This document shows positions 52,654-61,354 of a stretch of DNA of 64,000 nt, piece by piece (within the stretch, counting starts at the first letter, position 1; every line of letters starts with the position of its first letter). This DNA comes from Prevotellaceae bacterium (GTDB lineage Bacteria; Bacteroidota; Bacteroidia; Bacteroidales; Bacteroidaceae). The stretch lies in the NCBI GenBank assembly GCA_031262785.1, contig JAISHB010000127.1:1-64000 (forward strand), given 5' to 3'. The position numbers and the translations under genes are program-made. The notes under the pieces were generated by a model, which saw only the letters and a list, made by a program, of their open reading frames with translations, did not search any database and had not been told where the DNA came from.

Positions 52654-53397
52654 TTATGCGTTCCAGATGTTCCAGGCGGCGAAGGCTTGCAGCAGCAGCA
52701 TCTCCAGGCCGTTCTTCACTTCGGCGCCTTGCGCCTTGCCCCGCTTCATGAAGAGGGTTTCGTTGGGGTTGTAGAGCAAGTCGTAGAGCAGGTGGTCGGC
52801 GGTGAGCTGCCCGTAGGGAATGTCGGGGCAGAAATCGACCTTGGGATACATGCCCACGGGCGTGCAATTGACGATAATGGTGTGGGCGGCCATCACTTCG
52901 GGGGTGAGGTCGTTGTAGGTGATGGTTTCCTGGTCGCGACGGGTGCGCGAGACGTAGGTACAGGCGCGTCCGAGGTTGCACAGCCCGTGATAGGCGGCTT
53001 TAGCGCCTCCGCCCGTGCCCAGAATGAGCGCCCGCTGGTGATGAGGCTTGAGCAGCGGCTCGATGGATTGGGTGAAGCCGATGATATCGGAGTTGTAGCC
53101 TACCAGGCGGACTTTGCCCTTCTGCCGAATCAGTTTGATGACGTTGACCGCTCCAATCTTGGCGGTGTCTTTGTCTAATTCATCGAGGTAGGGAATTACC
53201 TTCTCCTTGTAGGGGATGGTTACGTTGAGGCCGCAAAGGTTCTCGTTCTGGGCAATCACCTCCGTGACATTGCGGATGTCGGGAATCTCGAAGTTGACGT
53301 ATTGGGCATCAATCTGTTCGGATTCAAACTTCTCGTTAAAGTATCCGCAGGAGAACGAATGCTTCAGCGGATAGCCAATGAGTCCATACTTTTTCAT
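52654..53397 (-). CDS. aroE: shikimate dehydrogenase
   Basis: Reduces 3-dehydroshikimate with NADPH. The 247 residues carry YGLIGYPLKHSFSCGYFNEKF, the substrate site GLNVTIPYKEKV (catalytic lysine), AVNVIKL, and the nucleotide loop ALILGTGGGAKAAYHGL, with NCTPVGMYP and DLLYNPNETLFMKRG. It is about 25 residues shorter than E. coli AroE, as usual in Bacteroidota. Confidence 0.95.
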   Translation of the reverse strand: MKKYGLIGYPLKHSFSCGYFNEKFESEQIDAQYVNFEIPDIRNVTEVIAQNENLCGLNVTIPYKEKVIPYLDELDKDTAKIGAVNVIKLIRQKGKVRLVGYNSDIIGFTQSIEPLLKPHHQRALILGTGGGAKAAYHGLCNLGRACTYVSRTRRDQETITYNDLTPEVMAAHTIIVNCTPVGMYPKVDFCPDIPYGQLTADHLLYDLLYNPNETLFMKRGKAQGAEVKNGLEMLLLQAFAAWNIWNA

Positions 53398-53443
53398 ACT
53401 GTTGAATGTGTTTTATGAGATAGATATAAATATGCGTTTGTCG

Positions 53444-54175
53444 TTACGTTGTTTTGGTTGCTTGGTACAGGGTGCAGATGCCGGCGGTCAGCCTGCGGAA
53501 AGAGACCTCCCCGAAGCCGGCTTTGGCGATAATGGTTTGCAAGGCACGGCCTTGCGGGAAGGCGCGAATGCTTTGCGGCAGATAGGTGTAGGCACTCCCC
53601 CCGCGCGAGAGCAATCGTCCCAGTAGGGGAATCACTACGGCCGAGTAGAGGCCGTAGAGCTGCCGCATGGGGAAGCGCGCAGGAACCGACAGCTCCAAAA
53701 TCACTAACTGTCCGCCCGGGCGCAGCACGCGAAACATCTCTTCGAGGCAACGATTCAGATGCTCGAAGTTGCGCACGCCGAAGGCCACGGTGACGGCGTC
53801 GAAACTGCCGTCGGCAAACGAAAGATGGGTGCAATCTTCGCGGCGCAGGCGGATGCGGTCGGCGAGTCCCGCTTTTTCCACTTTGGCACGCGCCACTTCC
53901 ATCATGCCCTCGGACAGGTCGATGCCGGTAATCTGCCCGGGTCGGAGCAAACGGTAGTTTAAGAGGGCGAAGTCGCCCGTACCGGTTGCCACATCTAAGA
54001 TTTGCCCGGGGCGATAGGGCAACAACGAACGGATGGCCGTCCGTCGCCACCGGCGATCGATACCCAGCGCCAGGGCGTGATTGAGTCGGTCGTAGTCCGT
54101 GGCAATGGTGTTAAACATCTGTTCAACTTGTTGGCTCTTGGTTCCCGGCTGGTTTCCGTAGGGCATGACGGTCAT
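53444..54175 (-). CDS. menG: demethylmenaquinone methyltransferase
   Basis: A 243-residue UbiE/MenG enzyme that adds the last methyl in menaquinone synthesis. Motifs: [23 protein letters not shown] site [45 protein letters not shown] and LVILELSVP. As a strict or facultative anaerobe using menaquinone, only the menaquinone role is expected. Overlaps purC by 4 bp. Confidence 0.95.
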   Translation of the reverse strand: MTVMPYGNQPGTKSQQVEQMFNTIATDYDRLNHALALGIDRRWRRTAIRSLLPYRPGQILDVATGTGDFALLNYRLLRPGQITGIDLSEGMMEVARAKVEKAGLADRIRLRREDCTHLSFADGSFDAVTVAFGVRNFEHLNRCLEEMFRVLRPGGQLVILELSVPARFPMRQLYGLYSAVVIPLLGRLLSRGGSAYTYLPQSIRAFPQGRALQTIIAKAGFGEVSFRRLTAGICTLYQATKTT

Positions 54176-55113
54176 CGCAGATAGGATTCGATGTTCTTTT
54201 CGATGCGGGAGGCAATGTCGGCGCTCTCCTGGCGTATGAAAGCCTCACCGGTGATGTGTTCGTAGAGTTCGATGTAACGGTCACTGATGGAACGGACAAT
54301 CTCCGGGGTCATTTCGGGTACCGTTTGTCCGGTTTTTCCTTGGAAGCCGTTCTCCATGAGCCACTCGCGGACAAATTCTTTGGAGAGCTGGCGCTGCGGC
54401 TGACCGGCGCGAAAACGTTCTTCGTAGCCGTCGGCATAGAAGTAGCGGCTGGAGTCGGGCGTGTGAATCTCGTCCATAAGGAAGATTTCGCCCCCCCGAC
54501 GGCCGAATTCGTACTTGGTATCGACCAATATCAACCCGCGGTTGGCGGCAATCTGGCTTCCCCGTTCAAAAAGAGCGAGCGTATATTTCTCCAGCAGGGC
54601 GTATTCCCCGGGTGTGGCCAATCCTTGGGCTAGAATCTCGGCTTTGGAGATGTCTTCGTCGTGCAATCCTTGCTCGGCTTTGGTAGTAGGGGTGATGATG
54701 GGATGTGGAAAGCGTTGGTTCTCTTTCATTCCTTCGGGCAGGGCTACGCCACAGATTTCCCGCACGCCGTTTTTGTAGGCACGCCAGGCACTTCCGCACA
54801 GGTAGCCGCGCACAATCATTTCTACGGGAAATCCTTCGCAAAGCAATCCGACGGTGACCATGGCATCGGGTGTGGCCAGCTTCCAGTTGGGGCAAATGTC
54901 GGTAGTGGCATCCAGAAACTTGGCGGCCAGCTGGTTGAGCATCTGTCCTTTGTAGGGAATGCCTTCGGGCAGCACGACATCGAAGGCCGAGATGCGATCG
55001 GTGGCCACCATCACCAGGAGATCGCCGTTGATGTTATACACATCGCGTACCTTTCCGTGGTACACGCTTTGTTGACCTTTAAAGCTAAAGTCGGTTCTTG
55101 TTAAAGCATTCAT
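54172..55113 (-). CDS. purC: phosphoribosylaminoimidazole-succinocarboxamide synthase
   Basis: Makes SAICAR from CAIR and aspartate in purine synthesis. The 313 residues include [22 protein letters not shown]-type nucleotide loop ([15 protein letters not shown]), [46 protein letters not shown] and [16 protein letters not shown]. Length and motifs match the long Bacteroidota form. Overlaps phoH by 4 bp. Confidence 0.97.
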   Translation of the reverse strand: MNALTRTDFSFKGQQSVYHGKVRDVYNINGDLLVMVATDRISAFDVVLPEGIPYKGQMLNQLAAKFLDATTDICPNWKLATPDAMVTVGLLCEGFPVEMIVRGYLCGSAWRAYKNGVREICGVALPEGMKENQRFPHPIITPTTKAEQGLHDEDISKAEILAQGLATPGEYALLEKYTLALFERGSQIAANRGLILVDTKYEFGRRGGEIFLMDEIHTPDSSRYFYADGYEERFRAGQPQRQLSKEFVREWLMENGFQGKTGQTVPEMTPEIVRSISDRYIELYEHITGEAFIRQESADIASRIEKNIESYLR

Positions 55114-56075
55114 TGTTGTATATCATTAATGAGTTTCTCTTGTTTGTCGAACTTTTCGTAGGCATCCACGATGCGGGTAACCAGCTGATGCCGTACAATG
55201 TCCTTCTTATTTAGCTCCACAAAGCTGACTCCTTTCACCCCTTTGAGTATCTGCATCGATTGCACCAAGCCCGAGCGTTGGGCACGCGGCAGGTCGATCT
55301 GGGTGATGTCGCCCGTCACAATCATCTTGGTGTTGAGTCCCATGCGGGTGAGGAACATCTTGAGTTGCTGGGGGGTGGTGTTTTGCGCCTCATCGAGGAT
55401 GACTACGGCGTCATTCAGGGTGCGTCCGCGCATGAAAGCTAAGGGAGCAATCTGAATGATGTTCAATTCCATATACTCTTTGAGTTTGGCCGCGGGAAGC
55501 ATCTCTTGCAGGGCGTCGTAGAGGGGTTGTAGGTAGGGATCGATTTTATCCTTCATGTCGCCGGGCAAAAAACCGAGTTTTTCGCCTGCTTCCACGGCCG
55601 GACGGCTGAGAATGATCTTCTTAATCGCTTTGTTCTTGAGCGCGCGAACGGCCAGGGCGATGGCCGTGTAGGTCTTTCCCGAACCGGCCGGACCGATGGC
55701 AAAAACCAGGTCGTTCGCGGCGAAAGCTTCGACCAATTTGAGTTGGTTGTCGCTGCGGGGAATGATGGGGCGCCCGGTGACGCTGAAAACAATGACGTTG
55801 TCGGCACGCTGGGCTTGCGGGGCATTGCCTTTGATGATGTCGATAATCACCTCCTCTTTGAGCGAGTTGTATTCGGCGCAGTATTTTTCCAGCTTGAGAA
55901 TGTTCTCCTCAAAGGCGCACATCTCCTGTTCATCGCCCAACACTTTGATGACATTGCCGCGAGCCACAATGCGAAGCTTGGGATACAGGGCTTTAATCAA
56001 CTGCATGTTGGCGTTGTTTACACCGTAGAAGATCACGGGGTCTATCTCTTCGAGGACTATGAGTTTTTCTATCAT
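55110..56075 (-). CDS. phoH: PhoH family ATPase/RNA-binding protein
   Basis: A 321-residue PhoH-like protein. An N-terminal KH-like region ([16 protein letters not shown]) precedes the P-loop domain with [38 protein letters not shown] and [20 protein letters not shown], and a C-terminal [14 protein letters not shown]. Proposed helicase or RNA-binding function in ribosome or RNA metabolism. First gene of the operon, with CAAAGTTA at 56095-56102 as its -7 box. Confidence 0.95.
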   Translation of the reverse strand: MIEKLIVLEEIDPVIFYGVNNANMQLIKALYPKLRIVARGNVIKVLGDEQEMCAFEENILKLEKYCAEYNSLKEEVIIDIIKGNAPQAQRADNVIVFSVTGRPIIPRSDNQLKLVEAFAANDLVFAIGPAGSGKTYTAIALAVRALKNKAIKKIILSRPAVEAGEKLGFLPGDMKDKIDPYLQPLYDALQEMLPAAKLKEYMELNIIQIAPLAFMRGRTLNDAVVILDEAQNTTPQQLKMFLTRMGLNTKMIVTGDITQIDLPRAQRSGLVQSMQILKGVKGVSFVELNKKDIVRHQLVTRIVDAYEKFDKQEKLINDIQQ

Positions 56076-56094
56076 TTGCTGGAAATAAGAGCCG

Positions 56095-56102
56095 CAAAGT
56101 TA
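56095..56102 (-). promoter_or_regulatory. -7 box of the phoH operon
   Basis: CAAAGTTA (TAACTTTG on the minus strand), 20 bp before the phoH ATG. Confidence 0.6.
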
Positions 56103-56173
56103 GTTGTTTATGATTGTTTAGCATTGTCGGGGGCTACTTTTATTAAAAGTAACGCGCATTTGCACGCGGACAC

Positions 56174-56208
56174 CAAAAAACCCGAAAGCGGCGCCGCCGC
56201 TTTCGGGT
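56174..56208 (-). terminator. intrinsic terminator of the rubrerythrin gene
   Basis: CCCGAAAGCGG and its exact complement form an 11-bp stem with a 5-nt loop; on the minus strand T6 follows. Confidence 0.85.
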
Positions 56209-56262
56209 AGTTGGGAAGCAGACCCGTTTATTAGAAGCCGGGGCTGCTGTGGAGGGGGAGTT

Positions 56263-56841
56263 TTACCAATTTTCTTTCTTCACCTCGAAGTAGGCTTGTG
56301 CATGCAAGCAAGCAGGGCATACTTTGGGAGCCTCTTTGCCGACGAAGATGAAACCGCAGTTGCGGCACTGCCATACCACTTCGCCTTCTTTGGCAAATAC
56401 GGTAGCATTCTCGATATTCTTCACAAAAGCAAGGTAGCGCTCTTCGTGTCCCTTTTCGGCTACACAGATGTTGCGATACATGGCAGCTACTTCGGGGAAG
56501 CCTTCTTTTTCGGCTATGTCGGCAAAGTGGGGATAGAGCATGCTCCATTCTTCATTCTCTCCCATGGCTGCTGCTTGCAGATTGGCCAAAGTGGTGCCGA
56601 TAACACCGGCAGGATAGGAAGCCGTGATTTCCACTGCACCGCCCTCGAGGAATTTAAACATCCGTTCGGCATGTTCTTTCTCTTGGTCGGCTGTTTCGGT
56701 GAAGATGGCAGCGATTTGTTCGTAGCCCTCTTTCTTTGCTTTCGATGCGAAATAGGTGTAACGCATTCTTGCCTGAGATTCTCCGGCAAATGAAGTCAAC
56801 AGATTCTTTTCTGTTTGAGTTCCTTTAATACTTTTAGTCAT
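56263..56841 (-). CDS. rbr: rubrerythrin
   Basis: A 192-residue non-heme iron peroxidase that reduces hydrogen peroxide in anaerobes. The diiron domain has KNLLTSFAGESQARMRYTYF, EKEHAERMFKFLEGG and ERYLAFVKNI with the conserved ExxH glutamates; the C-terminal rubredoxin domain has WQCRNCGFIF and CPACLHAQAYF (two CxxC). From the ATG at 56841; the track's extra two residues come from a TTG. Confidence 0.96.
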   Translation of the reverse strand: MTKSIKGTQTEKNLLTSFAGESQARMRYTYFASKAKKEGYEQIAAIFTETADQEKEHAERMFKFLEGGAVEITASYPAGVIGTTLANLQAAAMGENEEWSMLYPHFADIAEKEGFPEVAAMYRNICVAEKGHEERYLAFVKNIENATVFAKEGEVVWQCRNCGFIFVGKEAPKVCPACLHAQAYFEVKKENW

Positions 56842-56891
56842 AAACAATCTTTTTAGTTAGTAAATCACGTGATTAATATAGAATTGCGCTG

Positions 56892-56899
56892 CAAAGATA
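56892..56899 (-). promoter_or_regulatory. -7 box of the rubrerythrin gene
   Basis: CAAAGATA (TATCTTTG on the minus strand), about 50 bp before the ATG. Confidence 0.6.
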
Positions 56900-56922
56900 G
56901 TATGATTGTGTAAGGATTGCAA

Positions 56923-58341
56923 TTAATCGCCCCATTCTTTGTCAACATACGCTTTGGAAGCATCCACGGCGATGAGCACCTGATCGTTGCCGCTTAGATA
57001 GCCGCTGTCGTGCTGGAAGGTTTCGATTTTATTGTCGAACTCGCCGAGGTATTCGAGCTTGCCGGTTTTGGCGGCGTACCACCACACTTTCTTTTTGGCG
57101 CCGCTGATCTTGCGCAGGTCTATCTGCATGGGACGACCGCTGTAGTTGTAGACCAGCAGGTAGTCTGTGCCGCGGGTGGCGATGGCGCGGTCGTAGCGCT
57201 GGCCGTTCGCCCCTGCAATAACCGACTGATCGGGGATGCGCTCGAAATAGGGGAAGGCCAGCATCAGCCTCTTGAGGTATTGCATCTGATTGAAGCCGGG
57301 ATCCTTCAAAGCTTCCCACCAAGGCTTGGTGGCACCGTAGGCGGCACCGATGCCCGGACGGTAGAATTGCATCAGCGAGTTGTGACCATAGGTGTGGCCG
57401 AACGAACCGGCAAACACCGACCAATAGGCATAACGGCGCACGTCGTAGTCTTGCCAGCGCAATTCATTAGGGTCGTGCAATCCTTGGGGGATGTCTTCGT
57501 AGATGGGTTCACCGTCGATCACCGGTTTGAGGGGTTGCTTCGATTGGCTGAGTTCCACAAAGCGCCAGTTGTCTTCTTCGGTGTTCTCCTCGATGGGATA
57601 GTCGCCGTCACCCTTGCGCTGCCCGTAGCGGCGGTGTCCGCTCTGGAACATGTTGAAGTCGAGCCACTCGGCATCGTTAAACCACGTGGCCGAGGTGGTG
57701 CGTCCGCGGGGATGGAAGGTCATCAGGTGATTGGGGTCGATGGCGCGGATGGTGCGGGCAAGCGTTTCCCATACATCGGTTTTTACGTAGCCCTGTATGT
57801 CGCCTCCGATAAACCAGATGATGTTGGGGGCATTCTTATAGCGCTCGGCCAAAAACTTGCCGTAAGCTTTGGCTTGCTCTACATCCATTTGTCCGCCTTT
57901 GACCAAACCGCCCCAGATGCATACCATGCCAATGTAGATGCCGCGACGCTCGGCACTCTTGATGATATAGTCCATGTGATCCCAGTAGCCGTAAATACCC
58001 GGGCGATTGAGACGACTGAAGTCGTAGCCGTCGGGATGCGAGGATGCCCCGTAGCGGTTCATGGCGGGCACGCCGTTGATGGTTTGTACCTGCACCACAT
58101 TGTAGCCGGCGCGGTGGCATTGTTCGAGGTAATAGTCTGCCTCGTCGCGGTCGAGGCGCTCGGGCAGCAGCCAACCGGTCTCGCCCAGCCAAAAGAAGGG
58201 AGTTCCGTCGGCATGTTTAAGATAACGTCCTTCGGCGGAGACTTGCAGCTTGCCGTGACTCCATGGAAGTGCCGATTGCTGGGCGGAGAGGCCGCTTGCC
58301 AGCAGCCATAGCGCCAGCAGCGAAAAAAGAATTTGCTTCAT
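56923..58341 (-). CDS. glycoside hydrolase family 140 (DUF4038 apiosidase-like)
   Basis: A 472-residue secreted enzyme from MKQILFSLLALWLLASG (signal to LSAQ). DUF4038 motifs are HADGTPFFWLGETGWLLPER, YNVVQVQTINGVP, NAPNIIWFIGGDIQG and HPRGRTTSATWF; KPVIDGEPIYEDIP carries a probable catalytic glutamate. The C-terminal beta domain has YAAKTGKLEYLGEF. Characterised GH140 members remove apiose-linked chains from rhamnogalacturonan II. It is 73 bp downstream of the GH3 gene on the same strand and without a -7 box between, so both are probably cotranscribed. Confidence 0.88.
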   Translation of the reverse strand: MKQILFSLLALWLLASGLSAQQSALPWSHGKLQVSAEGRYLKHADGTPFFWLGETGWLLPERLDRDEADYYLEQCHRAGYNVVQVQTINGVPAMNRYGASSHPDGYDFSRLNRPGIYGYWDHMDYIIKSAERRGIYIGMVCIWGGLVKGGQMDVEQAKAYGKFLAERYKNAPNIIWFIGGDIQGYVKTDVWETLARTIRAIDPNHLMTFHPRGRTTSATWFNDAEWLDFNMFQSGHRRYGQRKGDGDYPIEENTEEDNWRFVELSQSKQPLKPVIDGEPIYEDIPQGLHDPNELRWQDYDVRRYAYWSVFAGSFGHTYGHNSLMQFYRPGIGAAYGATKPWWEALKDPGFNQMQYLKRLMLAFPYFERIPDQSVIAGANGQRYDRAIATRGTDYLLVYNYSGRPMQIDLRKISGAKKKVWWYAAKTGKLEYLGEFDNKIETFQHDSGYLSGNDQVLIAVDASKAYVDKEWGD

Positions 58342-58413
58342 GATTGCGAGGTATATAAATGAAAACAAGAAGACGCAGAGAGCGCACGGGGTGTAATCGC
58401 TTGGCCGACGAGC

Positions 58414-60990
58414 CTACTGGATACGTAGCGAAAGTGTTTGTCCCTCTGCCGCCGAGCTTCCGCCCACCAGCAGCGTGTAATTTCCCGGGGTGAGGGTGAC
58501 GCTGTTGGTGGCTTCGTTCCACCACTCCAGCTCCTTCTCCCCCAACGGGAAGAGCACGTTCACACTCTCTCCTGCCGGCACGGAAACGCGACGGAAGGCG
58601 CGGAGGGTTTTGACAGGTCCCCCGGCATCGCCTTCTTTGCGCAAGTAGAGTTGCACCACCTCGTCGCCCTCGCGCAGGCTGTTATTGGTCAGGGGAACGG
58701 TCAACGTAAGCTGTCCTCCGGCGCTGAACCGATCGGCGCTTAGCGTAGGAGTGCCGTAGACGAAGTTGCTGTAACTCAATCCGTGCCCGAAAGCAAAGAG
58801 AGGCGTCTGGGCGAGATACCGGTAGGTGCGTCCCTTCATGTCGTAGTTTTCAAAGTCGGGCAGTTGGCTCACGTTGCGGTAGAAGGTAACGGGCAGGCGA
58901 CCGGCCGGATTGTATTTGCCCAGCAAGACATCGGCCACGGCCGTGCCGCCGGCTTGTCCGGGATACCAGGCTTGCACAATGGCCTCGCACCGCTCACTTT
59001 CGGGAACCAGTCCGATGGGCGAACCCGAGCAATTAACCAGCACGATGCGTTTACCGGCGCGATGCAGCGCCGCAATGAGTTCGCGCTGCACGGCAGGCAG
59101 CTCGATATCGGTGCGATCGCCCCGTTTGAAGCCGGGTAGGTCGACGCCCATCTCTTCACCCTCGAGGCTGGGCGAGATACCGCCGACAAAGACTACCACG
59201 TCGGCCTCTTTGACGCGCTCTACCGAACGGCGGATGTCCACCTTTTCTTTAAAGCCGAGATCGAAGGCAAGCTGGGCGTCACTGCGCAAATACTCATATT
59301 CCAACTCCACTTCGTAGGCCTCTCCGGCCTTGGCTTTGAGGGTGTAGCTCGATTTGCGGGCGCCGTGTCCGTTGCGGAAGCTTTTCACCTCTTGGCCGTC
59401 GATACGCAGGCGGCCGCTACCGTAGGTATAGAGTTCGAAGACCACCTCGCCCGAACGGTTGGGCGTAAACGTGCTGTGATAGGTTGCCGAGAAATTGGTG
59501 AGGTTGACCCCCGGGGCAAACACCGTGGCACCCGACGTGCAGAACTGGAAGGGGGTGGCAATCTGTGCCACGGCCACCGGTTCACCCTCGCGCTTGGTGT
59601 TGTTCCAGTAACGGGCACTAAAGCCGGCTCCTTGCGGGGTTTTACACTGCGAAAAAGCACTCCGGATGAGCGAACGCTCCACCCACGGACATCCCTGCTC
59701 GTAAATCACCTTGTCGGCGCCCAATGCCGCTTGGATACCCTGCAAAATGGTGACGGTATGCGGGGGCATGCCGTTGTAATTGCCCCATTGCATCACCGAA
59801 TCGTTGGCATTGGGTCCCATCACGGCCACGCGAAGGCCTTCCGGCTTAAGCGGGAGCAATTCGTTGCGATTTTGCAGCAGCACGATGGAACGACGCGCCA
59901 TATCGAGCGCCAGCGAATCGTGCGGGGCCGAACCCACCACCGAAAAAGGTATTTTCGACCACGAAACCTCGTCCAGCTTATCCATCTCGCCCAGTGCAAA
60001 GCGCGCTTTGAGCAATCGCTTGACCGAACGGTCTATTTCCGCTTCGGGAATCAGCCCTTTTTGCACGCTTTCGACCAGTGCCTTGTAGCTGGAGCCACAA
60101 TCCAGGTCGGTGCCGCTGTGTACGGCGGCGGCCGAGGCGGAGGCGGCATCGGCGTGGGTGTGATGCCCGTGGTCGTTATAGAAATCGGCTATGGCGCCGC
60201 AGTCGGCCACCACAATGCCGTCGAATCCCCATTCCTCGCGCAAAATATGGGTGAGCAACCGGTTGCTTCCGCAGCAAGGATCGCCCTCGAAGCGGTTGTA
60301 GGCGCACATCACCTCCTGCACGCGGGCTTCCTTGACCAACGCCTCGAAAGCCGGCAGGTAGGTTTCATACAGGTCGCGCGCAGGGATATTCTCGGCGTTA
60401 TATTCGTGTCGGTTCCATTCGGGGCCGCTGTGCACGGCAAAATGTTTGGCGCAGGCGTGTAATTTGTCATAGTCGCCTTCCGGCCCTTGCAATCCTTTGA
60501 CCACTTCCACTCCCATACGCGCTGTCAGGAAGGGGTCTTCGCCATAGGTCTCGATGCCTCTTCCCCAACGCGGATCGCGGTAGATATTGATGGTGGGCGT
60601 CCAAAAGGTAAGACCCTGATAGCGCTGACGCTCCCCCTTGGAAGCATAGAACGTGTGCTTGGCGCGAGCTTCGTCGGAGACGGCCTCAAAAACACGACGC
60701 ACGGCGGTGGTATCGAAAGAGGCAGCCATGCCGATGGGTTGGGGGAAGACGGTGGCCAAACCCGCACGCGCCACGCCGTGGAGGGCTTCATTCCACCAAT
60801 TATAAGACTGAATACCCAAACGCTCCACCTCAGACGAAACATCTTGCATCAATTGCACCTTTTCTTCCAAGGTGAGCTGTTTGATCAGGTCATCGGCACG
60901 TTCTTCGGGCGAGAGACGGTTGTTTTTGTAGGAGGTGTTGCAAGCTGTCAGCAGCAGCAACCCCACGAGGGAGAGTTGTTTTACTTTCAT
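58414..60990 (-). CDS. glycoside hydrolase family 3 enzyme with inserted PA14 domain
   Basis: An 858-residue predicted lipoprotein (signal ends LLLTAC). The first barrel has SYNWWNEALHGVARAG, WTPTINIYRDPRWGRGIETY, CAKHFAVHSGPEWNRH and the nucleophile aspartate in GIVVADCGAIADFY. A PA14-like insertion (about 430-570, TFTPNRSGEVVFELYTYGSG) splits the alpha/beta sandwich, which resumes at VVFVGGISPSLEGEEMGVDL. A fibronectin III-like domain ends the protein (GDEVVQLYLRKEG, ELEWWNEATN). The profile fits xylosidase, arabinosidase or glucosidase members with PA14. Paired with GH140. Confidence 0.93.
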   Translation of the reverse strand: MKVKQLSLVGLLLLTACNTSYKNNRLSPEERADDLIKQLTLEEKVQLMQDVSSEVERLGIQSYNWWNEALHGVARAGLATVFPQPIGMAASFDTTAVRRVFEAVSDEARAKHTFYASKGERQRYQGLTFWTPTINIYRDPRWGRGIETYGEDPFLTARMGVEVVKGLQGPEGDYDKLHACAKHFAVHSGPEWNRHEYNAENIPARDLYETYLPAFEALVKEARVQEVMCAYNRFEGDPCCGSNRLLTHILREEWGFDGIVVADCGAIADFYNDHGHHTHADAASASAAAVHSGTDLDCGSSYKALVESVQKGLIPEAEIDRSVKRLLKARFALGEMDKLDEVSWSKIPFSVVGSAPHDSLALDMARRSIVLLQNRNELLPLKPEGLRVAVMGPNANDSVMQWGNYNGMPPHTVTILQGIQAALGADKVIYEQGCPWVERSLIRSAFSQCKTPQGAGFSARYWNNTKREGEPVAVAQIATPFQFCTSGATVFAPGVNLTNFSATYHSTFTPNRSGEVVFELYTYGSGRLRIDGQEVKSFRNGHGARKSSYTLKAKAGEAYEVELEYEYLRSDAQLAFDLGFKEKVDIRRSVERVKEADVVVFVGGISPSLEGEEMGVDLPGFKRGDRTDIELPAVQRELIAALHRAGKRIVLVNCSGSPIGLVPESERCEAIVQAWYPGQAGGTAVADVLLGKYNPAGRLPVTFYRNVSQLPDFENYDMKGRTYRYLAQTPLFAFGHGLSYSNFVYGTPTLSADRFSAGGQLTLTVPLTNNSLREGDEVVQLYLRKEGDAGGPVKTLRAFRRVSVPAGESVNVLFPLGEKELEWWNEATNSVTLTPGNYTLLVGGSSAAEGQTLSLRIQ

Positions 60991-61031
60991 GGTTTTAAAT
61001 GATTGTTAGTGGATGATTGCAATAATTGGGG

Positions 61032-61325
61032 CAAAGATACACCGATTCTTTTAACCATAAAATTTCTTTGTTAAAGGATTGCCTGTCTCCTTTAACAAAA
61101 TACGCTCTTTGTTAAGGGAGACAGGGGAACCTTTAACAATAAACCTTCTTTGTTAAAGGAGACAGGGGAACCTTTAACAATAAGCCTTCTTTGTTAAAGG
61201 AGACAGGGGAACCTTTAACAATAAGCCTTATTTGTTAAAGGAGACAGGGGAACCTTTGACAGTAAACCTTCTTTGTTAAAGGAGTCGGGGGAACCCTTAA
61301 CAATCCGCCCTTTTCCTTACCTTTG
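61032..61325. promoter_or_regulatory. divergent promoters of the GH3 gene (-) and the aminopeptidase gene (+), separated by array E
   Basis: CAAAGATA at 61032-61039 is the minus-strand -7 box for GH3; TACCTTTG at 61318-61325 is the plus-strand box for the aminopeptidase. Both expected -33 regions (about 20 bp upstream) fall inside array E. Confidence 0.65.
61048..61312. repeat. array E: six 41-bp units plus a partial, between divergent promoters
   Basis: TTTGTTAAAGG or a close variant starts at 61067, 61108, 61149, 61190, 61231 and 61272, a constant 41-bp step. The end of an earlier unit (TTTTAACCATAAAATTTC) is at 61048-61066. Each unit holds the perfect dyad GTTAAAGG-11-CCTTTAAC and the block GAGACAGGGGAA. 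The middle units differ by only one to three bases; the ends are decayed. Confidence 0.95.
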
Positions 61326-61354
61326 TGGCAGTTCAATCTTAAAAAAGCAAGCTT

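Noticed and set aside
57010-58311. 433-residue plus-strand ORF opposite GH140
   Set aside because: Shadow of GH140; composition is low in charged residues and typical of antisense frames.
61048-61312. CRISPR array
   Set aside because: Whole units repeat without variable spacers and no cas genes are in the window. The same holds for arrays A, C and D.
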